The notes under the pieces: generated by a model
Told to the model about the DNA's origin: nothing
The model's database searches: none
What the model saw: the letters and a program-made list of their open reading frames with translations, nothing else
Shown: in pieces, positions 8,974-16,994 of the stretch
Numbering within the stretch: position 1 is the stretch's first letter
How the letters are laid out: each line of letters begins with the position of its first letter
Assembly (NCBI GenBank): GCA_026692845.1
Contig: JAPLNM010000035.1
Location: 35,934 to 99,933, forward strand
Reading direction: 5' to 3'
Length of the DNA: 64,000 nt
DNA from: Planctomycetota bacterium
GTDB lineage: Bacteria; Planctomycetota; Planctomycetia; Pirellulales; Pirellulaceae
Made by a program: the position numbers and the translations under genes

Positions 8974-9993
8974 ATGAAACGTTATGATATCTGCGGATTA
9001 GGCAATGCGATTGTCGACATATTCTTGCAAGTCCAAGACGACGAGTTCAATGCCTTGGGCTACGAACGCGGCACGATGCGACTGGTGGATCTAGACGACC
9101 AAAAGACGCTCTTAAATCAGTTTGCCAAGGGAACCCATGAGTTGCAGTTGGTCAGTGGTGGCTCGGTAGCCAACTCCGTGATCGCCGCATCGCAACTAGG
9201 TGGCCAAGGCGCATTCATCGGTTGCGTAGGGGACGACCGCTACGGACTCCACTACGCCGAGGAGTTCCAGGACTTGCGGATCCACATGGGCAATCCCGTG
9301 ATTGTCGGTGAGAACACCGGGACTTGCGTCGCGATCATCACACCCGATGCCGAACGGACAATGCGGACATGTTTGGGAATTTCGAGCCACTTGTCGGACA
9401 AACACATCGATGAGGAGCGGATCGCTCAATCGACTTGGCTGTTCATTGAAGGGTATGTTTTTGCGAATCCCGATACAGGTCATCATGCGATTCGCAAGGC
9501 GATTGAGTTGGCTAAGAAGCATGGAACGAAAATCGCAGTGACTTGTTCGGAACAATTCGTTCCTGCAGCCTTCGCCGAAGCGTTCGCCGAGGCGCTCAAG
9601 CATACCGACCTGTTGTTTTGCAACGCTCCGGAATCCTTGGCCATCACCGGCAAAGAGGATACTGCCGAGGCCTTTGAAGCCTTGAAACACATCGTTCCAA
9701 ATTGCGTCCTGACCGATGGTCCGCACGGAGCCTTTGTGCGCTATCAAGGCCAAGAGTCGCACGTCCCGGCCTATGCTTGCCACCCGAAGGACCTCACAGG
9801 GGCCGGGGACATGTTTGCCGGCGCGTTTCTCTTTGGAATCACCCACGGATATGATGCTGCGATCGCAGCACGGGGCGCAAATTACTTGTGCTCAAAAGTC
9901 ATCAGCCAAATCGGCGCTCGACTCCAAGATGATGCGGTGGCTCTGTGGCGAGAGGCGCTTGAAGAAACCCGCGCCACAGACGTCGGCGGCTGA
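8974..9993 (+). CDS. PfkB-family carbohydrate/nucleoside kinase
   Basis: 339 residues of the ribokinase/PfkB fold, closest in look to adenosine-kinase-like members. The N-terminal MKRYDICGLGNAIVDIFLQV and the Gly-rich SGGSVANSVIAASQLGG are the sugar-binding landmarks, and DLTGAGDMFAGAFLFG near residue 274 holds the catalytic Asp and anion hole. Substrate cannot be fixed from sequence; adenosine, ribose or fructose derivatives are all possible. It begins 6 nt after moaA stops and is the last gene of this plus-strand run. A 7-bp hairpin at 9998-10018 lies right after the stop, between it and the convergent alkB gene. Confidence 0.88.
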   Translation: MKRYDICGLGNAIVDIFLQVQDDEFNALGYERGTMRLVDLDDQKTLLNQFAKGTHELQLVSGGSVANSVIAASQLGGQGAFIGCVGDDRYGLHYAEEFQDLRIHMGNPVIVGENTGTCVAIITPDAERTMRTCLGISSHLSDKHIDEERIAQSTWLFIEGYVFANPDTGHHAIRKAIELAKKHGTKIAVTCSEQFVPAAFAEAFAEALKHTDLLFCNAPESLAITGKEDTAEAFEALKHIVPNCVLTDGPHGAFVRYQGQESHVPAYACHPKDLTGAGDMFAGAFLFGITHGYDAAIAARGANYLCSKVISQIGARLQDDAVALWREALEETRATDVGG

Positions 9994-9997
9994 GTGG

Positions 9998-10018
9998 AAG
10001 CTTGCAGTGATCAAGCTT
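9998..10018. terminator. Small hairpin between convergent genes
   Basis: AAGCTTG (9998-10004) pairs with CAAGCTT (10012-10018) around a 7-nt loop. It sits in the 32-nt gap between the stop codons of the PfkB kinase and alkB. There is no T-tract, so a terminator role on both strands is only a possibility. A second copy of TTGATCAAG-like sequence follows immediately. Confidence 0.35.
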
Positions 10019-10025
10019 GCATTGA

Positions 10026-11063
10026 TCAAGTTTGCTCGGCAGGCAATCGCCGGTCCATGATCGAGAACCACAACGGCGGCACAAGTGCCAAGAGCACCAT
10101 GCCCGGGTAGCCGTTGGGCATCTGGGGACTGGCCGGCTCGTTCAGGAGAACTTGATACGGTTTCTCGGCCGACATGTGGTGATCCGAATGGCGGCTGAGC
10201 TCGAAGAGCATCATTCTGCTGATCCGATGGTTGCTATTCCAAGAGTGCGATTCGCTAACCGATTCCCATCGACCATTGGCATTTTTTTCACGCCGCAGTC
10301 CGTAGTGTTCGATGTAATTGACGATCTCCAGCAGCAAAAACGACAGGACCGCTACGGCCAAATAGACCGGCAGGAACGCCGTGCCGAACAAGCAGAAGAT
10401 CAGACCGATCCAAGCCCCTTGGATCACTAGAAAAGCGAGCATCTCATTGTGGAAACTCCACAGCGCAATGCCATGTTTGGCCAAGCGTTTGGCTTCAAGT
10501 CTCCAAGCCGAACGCCATTGGCCGGGGACCGTAGAGAGCATGAATCGATAGACCGTCATGCCTTGGGGAGCCGAGGCAGGATCGTGATCCGTCGCGACCA
10601 ATGCATGGTGGCCTCGTACGTGTTCGATCGCAAAGTGCATGTAAAGGACGCTCATGAGAATCCACTTTCCGATCCAACGTTCGGCCCAGCTACGGCGATG
10701 GATCAGTTCATGGGCTACTGTGATCCCGATTCCACCGGTGCTGAGCATGACCGAGAGGGTCCAGCCTAAGCGAACGAACCATTGGGCATCGGAGTGGTTC
10801 CAAGTGTAACCGAGATAAAAGATCAGCAGGATTTGGACCGGCAAATGCGCATAGAGGATCCAACTGTAGAGTCGGTTACCGCGAGCCGATAGAACCGATG
10901 TTTCGTCCGTGCCATCCTCTCGTAGGCCCATCCAAGCATCGAACACTGGGATTGCAATGAACACACCCGCGACGGTGATCCAAGCCCAGGGTCCACCCAA
11001 AGCCAAGCCTAGAGCGGCAAGTCCCGGAACAAGGAACGACGCAAGGTAGTGCCAAGGTTTCAC
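10026..11063 (-). CDS. alkB: AlkB-type membrane di-iron alkane monooxygenase
   Basis: 345 residues, an integral membrane non-haem di-iron hydroxylase. The three histidine boxes are present: HELIH at 118-122, EHVRGHH at 147-153 followed by VATDHDPASA, and LSRHSDHH near the C-terminus, plus the NYIEHYGL motif that separates AlkB from xylene monooxygenases. AlkB enzymes oxidise the terminal methyl of medium-chain alkanes using rubredoxin as electron donor; no rubredoxin gene is close by. Translation starts at a GTG 3 nt after the rseP stop, so it is probably co-translated with rseP. The true substrate could be an alkane, a fatty-acid derivative or another lipid. Confidence 0.82.
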   Translation of the reverse strand: MKPWHYLASFLVPGLAALGLALGGPWAWITVAGVFIAIPVFDAWMGLREDGTDETSVLSARGNRLYSWILYAHLPVQILLIFYLGYTWNHSDAQWFVRLGWTLSVMLSTGGIGITVAHELIHRRSWAERWIGKWILMSVLYMHFAIEHVRGHHALVATDHDPASAPQGMTVYRFMLSTVPGQWRSAWRLEAKRLAKHGIALWSFHNEMLAFLVIQGAWIGLIFCLFGTAFLPVYLAVAVLSFLLLEIVNYIEHYGLRREKNANGRWESVSESHSWNSNHRISRMMLFELSRHSDHHMSAEKPYQVLLNEPASPQMPNGYPGMVLLALVPPLWFSIMDRRLPAEQT

Positions 11064-11066
11064 GCG

Positions 11067-13328
11067 TCACATCCAGGATCCGAGGAAGAAGAGAATGTCG
11101 TTGCGGAACGCTAGAAGCATCAAGCTTAAAAGTGCAACCATGCCGCCGATGGTTAGCTTGACTTGCAAATCCTCATTGACGGGTTTCCCGGTGATCGCTT
11201 CGGCACCCAGGAAAACCAAGTGCCCGCCATCGAGCGCCGGGACGGGCAGCAAGTTGACGACAGCGAGGTTCGCACTCAGGAGAGTCAAGAACATCAATAG
11301 CGACGATACACCTTGAGAGGCTGCCGACGTAGCTTGGGCTGCGATGGTCGCTGGCCCTCCGATGAAATTAAACGCTTTGCCCGTGACGATCAGCTGAAGG
11401 AACTCGAGCACATCGCCGATCCCTCGTCGGATTTCCTGAAGGCCCTTCGGGAGGGCTTGGGACCATGACTTGGCAACGTACGTTTGGCGATATGGGCTCA
11501 ACGCGATCCGTCGATCGGGCGAAAAGACATCGGGTTCATCCATGACCGATGCGGCACCGGTTTGGATTTTCGAATCGCGCTCGACAACAATTTGGAACGG
11601 CAGACCGACCGGAAGCGCCTGGATGACCGCGTGAATGTACTGCAGATTCCGGATCGTATCGATCGGGATCTGCTTAGCAAAAAGATCGTCGATTCGCGAC
11701 TCCTTGAGGTAAGTTTTGTGTTCTTGGCTCAAGCTTCCGAATTGCAACTGTTGGACGATGTCACCGGGACGAATTCCGCTATCTGCGGCCGGGGTGTTTG
11801 GAACCACCGAAGCGATCCTTTTGGATACCGAGTAAACCAATCCAGTGCCTGGCAGATCCAGTCCGACCGAACCATAGGTAGGCAGATCATTTTCGAGCAG
11901 GAATCGTGTTGGAACGGTCCATTCGAAGGTGATCGGATCGCTGTTATCCCTGATGAGTTCGAGGGTGACTTTTTGACCTGCCAAGGTTGCAATTCGATTC
12001 GGCAGGCAGATTGCATCCTCGATAGGTTGACCGTTGAACTTCGAGAGTTTATCCCCGAGCTTGATACCGGCCGCAGCGGCCGCTGAGTTCTCTGCGATGG
12101 CCGTGACGGCCTCGGGCGCGAACCGCAGCCCGAGAGATTTTAGAGGAAGGGCTTCAACGCGGATTGCAAGGGTCTGTTTGCTGTCTGCGTTTTTTCGCTC
12201 GACAGCAAGTTCCACGGGTTTGTTGAGTTTTGGGTGGAGTAGTTCATCGAGCTGGTAGCTAAAAAAGTCGCTGCTCGTGTCGTTGGCTTCGAACAAAACT
12301 CCATCGACGCCCAGGATTCGATCACCGAGTTGCAATTCAGTGGGTTTTCTTCCCTCGAGTTTCGATAGACGGCTGTAGGTCGGAATTTGGCCGACCTCGG
12401 TCACAGCGGCCGATCGGATGCCGATGGTTTGGAAGTTGTGTCGGGCATCGGGGTCTGCATGAGCCATGCTCCCTGCAATTTGAAGGGTTTTGCGTTCACC
12501 TTGGCGTTCGTAAGTCAGATCGATGGGAGCTTCGAGTTTCCGAATACCACCGATCGCGACTTTTTTGCGTATTTCATCAAAGGACATTTGGTCGTCTTGA
12601 GTCGTCTCGATACCGACGATCCGGTCACCGGCACGCAGACCGGCTTTCCAAGCCGGATCGCCAGGCATGGTGCTTCCTAGGATTGCCGGGGTGTAGGGGA
12701 CTCCGATTCGGTAAGCCGTCGCGGCCATCAGGACACCGAAGATCAGGTTCATGATGACGCCGGCGCTGATGATGATCATGCGAGCAAAGACCGGTTTGGC
12801 TGGATAGGACCTTGGATCGAGTTTAGGAGCTTCTTGAGAGATCGGTTCGAGAGAACTGGGTGCGGGGACTTGGTTATCCTCTGTGAGGATCCGCTGATTT
12901 TCTTCCTTGAGTTTGCGAGGGTCATCGTCTTGGCCGAGCATCTTGACATAGCCACCTAGGGGGATGCTACCGATGCCGTATTCGGTTTCACCCCATTGGA
13001 ACCTAGCCAGCCGCGAGGGGAGTCGAATCGGTCCGATCTTCATGGGGACATCGAAGCCGATGTAGAATTTCTCACACTTGACTCCGAACATTTTGGCGGC
13101 CAAAAAATGCCCCAGTTCGTGGACGAAGATGACAAAGCCCAGGCCCAGGAGCATCAGACCGATGTTGTAGAGACGTGTGCCCCAGGCTTGGATCAACGAG
13201 GTGTCGGCGGCAAGCAACCAAAAAGACCAATGACCTAACGTGTGAGGGCCTATCACGTTCGAGTCGAGCGCAACGCTTAGGGAAAAACCCGGGGTGATCG
13301 AGACCAAGGCGAAACCGAATTCTAGCAT
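11067..13328 (-). CDS. rseP: RseP-like site-2 intramembrane zinc protease with several PDZ domains
   Basis: Site-2 proteases cut membrane-bound anti-sigma factors and similar substrates. The zinc motif HELGH is at residues 70-74 within a membrane segment, and the second metal-site motif NLLPVPALDGGHLVF lies near the C-terminus. At 753 residues it is far longer than the roughly 450 of E. coli RseP. The extra length is in the periplasmic part, which holds three or four PDZ-like units (for example GDPAWKAGLRAGDRIVGIE, NSAAAAAGIKLGDKLSKF and NTPAADSGIRPGDIVQQL). The ATG at 13328 overlaps the dxr stop by 7 nt, and alkB follows by 3 nt, so dxr-rseP-alkB form one transcription unit. Confidence 0.93.
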   Translation of the reverse strand: MLEFGFALVSITPGFSLSVALDSNVIGPHTLGHWSFWLLAADTSLIQAWGTRLYNIGLMLLGLGFVIFVHELGHFLAAKMFGVKCEKFYIGFDVPMKIGPIRLPSRLARFQWGETEYGIGSIPLGGYVKMLGQDDDPRKLKEENQRILTEDNQVPAPSSLEPISQEAPKLDPRSYPAKPVFARMIIISAGVIMNLIFGVLMAATAYRIGVPYTPAILGSTMPGDPAWKAGLRAGDRIVGIETTQDDQMSFDEIRKKVAIGGIRKLEAPIDLTYERQGERKTLQIAGSMAHADPDARHNFQTIGIRSAAVTEVGQIPTYSRLSKLEGRKPTELQLGDRILGVDGVLFEANDTSSDFFSYQLDELLHPKLNKPVELAVERKNADSKQTLAIRVEALPLKSLGLRFAPEAVTAIAENSAAAAAGIKLGDKLSKFNGQPIEDAICLPNRIATLAGQKVTLELIRDNSDPITFEWTVPTRFLLENDLPTYGSVGLDLPGTGLVYSVSKRIASVVPNTPAADSGIRPGDIVQQLQFGSLSQEHKTYLKESRIDDLFAKQIPIDTIRNLQYIHAVIQALPVGLPFQIVVERDSKIQTGAASVMDEPDVFSPDRRIALSPYRQTYVAKSWSQALPKGLQEIRRGIGDVLEFLQLIVTGKAFNFIGGPATIAAQATSAASQGVSSLLMFLTLLSANLAVVNLLPVPALDGGHLVFLGAEAITGKPVNEDLQVKLTIGGMVALLSLMLLAFRNDILFFLGSWM

Positions 13329-14569
13329 AGTGATCTATTCCATCGCATCACTTCGTGACGGGCCCAACGATCCTGCTCGAGCAGTTCGTTGAGGTTTGGA
13401 GTGGGAGCGAAATTATGGTGTTGCAAAACCGAACGACATATTTTAGCGATGTCTGTGAGTCGAATATGACCCAAGAGAAATAATTCTACCGCTGCTTCAT
13501 TGGCTGCGTTAAGCACCGCACCGCAAGTTCCGCCGCGTCGAGTGACTTCAAAACCCAGTTCAAGGGCTGGATAGCGATCCGGATCGACCGGATACCAACT
13601 CAACGCTTGGCTTGTACTCCAATCCATACGCTTGGCCGGACCCGAGGTTCGTTCCGGGTAAGTCAGAGCGAACTGGATAGGAAGTCGCATATCGGGGGGG
13701 CTAAGTTGCGCGATGACCGAGCCGTCGCGGAATTCGACCATCGAATGGATGATCGATTGCGGGTGGATCACCACTTGGATTTTTTCGGCTTCTAGGCCGA
13801 AGAGCCAGTGGGCTTCGATGACCTCCAGAGCCTTGTTCATCATGGTCGCCGAGTCGACGGTGATTTTGCGTCCCATCGACCACGTCGGATGGGCAAGTGC
13901 GTCTTGAATCGTGGCGTTTTCGAGATCTTCCAAAGGCCAATCTCTCAAAGGACCACCGCTTGCGGTGAGAATAATCTTTTCGACCGACTCGCTGGCGTTA
14001 ATAACACTGGGGTAAATACTACCGGTTGCGGCTTCGTGGACCGACGTATGCGGGTCGATAACCCCAGGGCGATCGCACTGGAGAGCTTGGAAAATCGCGC
14101 AGTGTTCGCTGTCGACGGGGATGATTTCGGCGCGGGATTCTTTGGCGCTAGCAAGTAGCAGTTGGCCAGCGACGACAAGAGATTCTTTGTTGGCCAGGGC
14201 AAGACGCTTGCCGTTTTGGACTGCGGCCAAACTCGATTCGAGTCCGGCCACGCCGACGATCGCTGCGATGACGATGTCTACTTCGGGTCCTGAGATCGCT
14301 TGGATCATGGCTTGGGAACCTGCGGCCCGTCGCATGCGTTTGGGATCCGAGCCGTCTAGCCATCGCCGGGTCGATGGGCTGAGTTCATCGGTGACAATGG
14401 CCAAGGCAGGCTGGTGCTCGATACATTGTTTTTCGAACAATTCTAGTTGCTGATGGCACGTTATGCAGGTCAGTTCGAACCGCTCGCGATGCGATTGGAG
14501 AACCTCCAGCGCCGAGCGTCCGATGCTACCTGTGGATCCCAGGATGGCGACTTTGTGGGTCCGATTCAC
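13322..14569 (-). CDS. dxr: 1-deoxy-D-xylulose 5-phosphate reductoisomerase
   Basis: Dxr makes 2-C-methyl-D-erythritol 4-phosphate, the committed step of the MEP isoprenoid pathway. The open frame extends to 14914, but the family's conserved N-terminus (HKVAILGSTGSIGRSALEVL) begins just after a GTG at 14569 that has GGAG 8 nt upstream, giving a normal 415 residues. Motifs visible are the NADPH loop GSTGSIGRS, PVDSEHCAIFQ, LTASGGPLRDW and HPTWSMGRKITVDSATMMNK (active-site and metal residues). The stop overlaps the rseP start. The order dxr-rseP is common in bacteria because both sit in a cell-envelope gene cluster. Confidence 0.95.
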   Translation of the reverse strand: MNRTHKVAILGSTGSIGRSALEVLQSHRERFELTCITCHQQLELFEKQCIEHQPALAIVTDELSPSTRRWLDGSDPKRMRRAAGSQAMIQAISGPEVDIVIAAIVGVAGLESSLAAVQNGKRLALANKESLVVAGQLLLASAKESRAEIIPVDSEHCAIFQALQCDRPGVIDPHTSVHEAATGSIYPSVINASESVEKIILTASGGPLRDWPLEDLENATIQDALAHPTWSMGRKITVDSATMMNKALEVIEAHWLFGLEAEKIQVVIHPQSIIHSMVEFRDGSVIAQLSPPDMRLPIQFALTYPERTSGPAKRMDWSTSQALSWYPVDPDRYPALELGFEVTRRGGTCGAVLNAANEAAVELFLLGHIRLTDIAKICRSVLQHHNFAPTPNLNELLEQDRWARHEVMRWNRSLC

Positions 14570-14867
14570 GCCCTCGGCTCCGATGCGGTGCAAGAGACCT
14601 TGGTCGCAGTGTTCGAGCAACCAGCTTTGCCGATCGACCGGCCATGGGTTATGAGGTCTTGCATGATCGGTCCTACGCAGGTGGATCCGCGGAAGTGGCC
14701 AGCGGGAATAACTTGGATTTATTATGAGGATTTTAGAGGCTCTGAGGGAATTCCTCAACGTCAAACCCTGCCAAGGCGTTATCCGGTGTGCATAATAACG
14801 GGAGGTATTTCCAGCCGACGCGGCTTGGGTAGCTTTTTCTCTTTGAGCCCTTGATGGGTAACGATAC

Positions 14868-16979
14868 ATGGCAGACGACAACAAATCGGATAAACGCTCG
14901 AATTCCTCCGGCAATTCCCAACCAGGGAACAGTTGGCTGATCTACACGCTCCTGGGCATGCTCTTGCTAATGGCAGCCTTTAGCTTCGTTTCCTCTGCGA
15001 TTTATCAGGAAATCCGGTATCCGGATCTGATCGAGCTGATCGATGCGACCAAGTACACCGACGCCTCGCAGAGTCAGTTGGAAGAAGGTTCTGAGGGGAA
15101 AAAAATCATCACTATCGATTCCGAGAAGTACGAACTGAGCCGGATTCGCAATGTTCAGGTCGATAAGGAATCAGTGCGTGGAGATGTGAACGTATCGAAA
15201 ATTGTCGACGGGAAACCCACCGCTTCCAAAAGCCGGATCTTCCAATCGATCAAGGACAATTCCGAGGGGACCAATAAGGAGCTCAAGGAGAAGCTCACCT
15301 CATCGAAGATTTCTTGGGGTAACGCGCCTGGACAGAGCATGCTCACCCAATTCTTTTGGATGTTCTTCTTGCCTTTCTTCTTGATCTCTACCCTACTGTA
15401 CTTTTTCATGCGTCGAATGGGTGGCATTGGTTCGCCGATGCAGTTTGGACGCTCCCGCGGCAAGCTCTACGCACAAGAGGAGATCGGCATTACGTTTCAT
15501 GATGTGGCCGGGATCGACGAAGCGGTCGAAGAGGTTCACGAGATTGTCGACTTCCTCAAGCATCCTGAGAAATACCAACGACTCGGCGGAAGAATTCCCC
15601 GCGGAGTGCTTCTTGTCGGACCTCCGGGAACCGGAAAAACGTTGCTTGCCAAAGCGATCGCAGGGGAAGCGGGAGTCCCTTTTTTCTCGCTTTCAGGTTC
15701 GGACTTTGTAGAAATGTTTGTCGGAGTCGGGGCCGCACGCGTTCGCGATATGTTCCAGCAAGCCGTTGCCAAATCCCCTTGCATCATCTTCATCGATGAA
15801 TTGGACGCACTGGGCAAAAGCCGAGCTGGGAATGTCGTCGGCTCCCACGATGAGCGCGAGCAGACACTCAATGCGCTGCTTGTCGAGATGGATGGCTTTG
15901 ACGCCAATTCAGGAGTTATTGTAGTGGCGGCTACCAACCGTCCCGAAACCCTCGACCCGGCCTTGCTACGCGCAGGGAGGTTCGATCGCCATGTGCTTGT
16001 CGACCGACCGGACAAACAAGGGCGAGAGGACATTTTGAAGGTGCACGTCAAAAACGTCAAACTCAGCGGAAATGTCGAGCTCAAACAAATTGCTGCGATC
16101 ACCCCGGGCTTTGTCGGAGCGGATCTTGCCAACCTTGTCAACGAAGCTGCTTTGCTGGCCGCAAGGAAGGGAAAGAATGTCGTCGACCAATCGGAATTCA
16201 ACGAAGCCGTCGAGCGGGCTGCGGCCGGCTTGGAAAAAAAGAAGCGGGTGATGAACGAAGACGAGAAGCTCAGGGTAGCCTACCACGAGGCAGGCCACGC
16301 CCTGATCGCCTATTCGATCCCCAACACCGATCCGGTGCACAAAGTATCGATTATTCCACGTGGCGTGGCGGCATTGGGCTACACCATGCAAAGGCCAGAA
16401 GATGACCGTTATCTTGTAACTCAGCCCGAACTCGAAGCCCAGATGCAAGTGCTCCTGGCCGGCACACTGACCGAGGAGATGATTTTTCGAGACGTCAGCA
16501 GCGGTGCATCGAACGACCTTGAGCGGGCCACCAACATCGCTCGCGCGATGGTCATGCAGTATGGCATGAGCCGCCTTGGACGCGTGAATTTCCGCGAAGG
16601 AAATCGCTCCGCATTTCTGGCAACCGGCGGCGGTGAGTCCTACGGGCGAGACTATTCTGAGCAAACCGCACGTGAGATCGATCAAGAGGTCAAGAGGCTC
16701 ATCGATGAATCCGCAGGGCACGCTAAAGCGGTGCTTACCGAAAGGCGCGCGGCCCTCGAAGCACTCGCGAAACGACTCATGGAGGTCGAAGTGGTCGACG
16801 GCGAGGATCTAAAAAAGATCGTCGATGCGACGATCGACGGTCCGCGTGTCGTTCCAGGTACCGTTCCGATCGCCCCGTCAATCGCTACTGGAACTTCTTC
16901 GCTCGCCCCTGAGATCGTCCACAAGCAGTCCTCGAGCGGGACTGGAACCCACGGAACCGCATCTTCAGATCCAAATTAA
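14868..16979 (+). CDS. ftsH: ATP-dependent zinc metalloprotease FtsH
   Basis: 703 residues. FtsH is a membrane-anchored AAA+ protease for quality control of membrane and short-lived cytoplasmic proteins. Membrane segments lie at about 23-45 and 157-180 with a periplasmic part between them. Walker A GPPGTGKT is near residue 250, Walker [12 protein letters not shown] follows, then the second region of homology ending LRAGRFDRH, and the zinc motif HEAGH near residue 472. The last 45 residues are a Ser/Thr/Gly-rich tail. It is divergent from dxr across a 298-nt spacer in which I see no gene. No strong Shine-Dalgarno site precedes the ATG. Confidence 0.97.
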   Translation: MADDNKSDKRSNSSGNSQPGNSWLIYTLLGMLLLMAAFSFVSSAIYQEIRYPDLIELIDATKYTDASQSQLEEGSEGKKIITIDSEKYELSRIRNVQVDKESVRGDVNVSKIVDGKPTASKSRIFQSIKDNSEGTNKELKEKLTSSKISWGNAPGQSMLTQFFWMFFLPFFLISTLLYFFMRRMGGIGSPMQFGRSRGKLYAQEEIGITFHDVAGIDEAVEEVHEIVDFLKHPEKYQRLGGRIPRGVLLVGPPGTGKTLLAKAIAGEAGVPFFSLSGSDFVEMFVGVGAARVRDMFQQAVAKSPCIIFIDELDALGKSRAGNVVGSHDEREQTLNALLVEMDGFDANSGVIVVAATNRPETLDPALLRAGRFDRHVLVDRPDKQGREDILKVHVKNVKLSGNVELKQIAAITPGFVGADLANLVNEAALLAARKGKNVVDQSEFNEAVERAAAGLEKKKRVMNEDEKLRVAYHEAGHALIAYSIPNTDPVHKVSIIPRGVAALGYTMQRPEDDRYLVTQPELEAQMQVLLAGTLTEEMIFRDVSSGASNDLERATNIARAMVMQYGMSRLGRVNFREGNRSAFLATGGGESYGRDYSEQTAREIDQEVKRLIDESAGHAKAVLTERRAALEALAKRLMEVEVVDGEDLKKIVDATIDGPRVVPGTVPIAPSIATGTSSLAPEIVHKQSSSGTGTHGTASSDPN

Positions 16980-16994
16980 GATTTAAGGCTCCAG

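Noticed and set aside
14570..14914. N-terminal extension of Dxr
   Set aside because: The 115 extra residues do not resemble Dxr, and the GTG at 14569 has a good ribosome binding site next to the conserved N-terminus.
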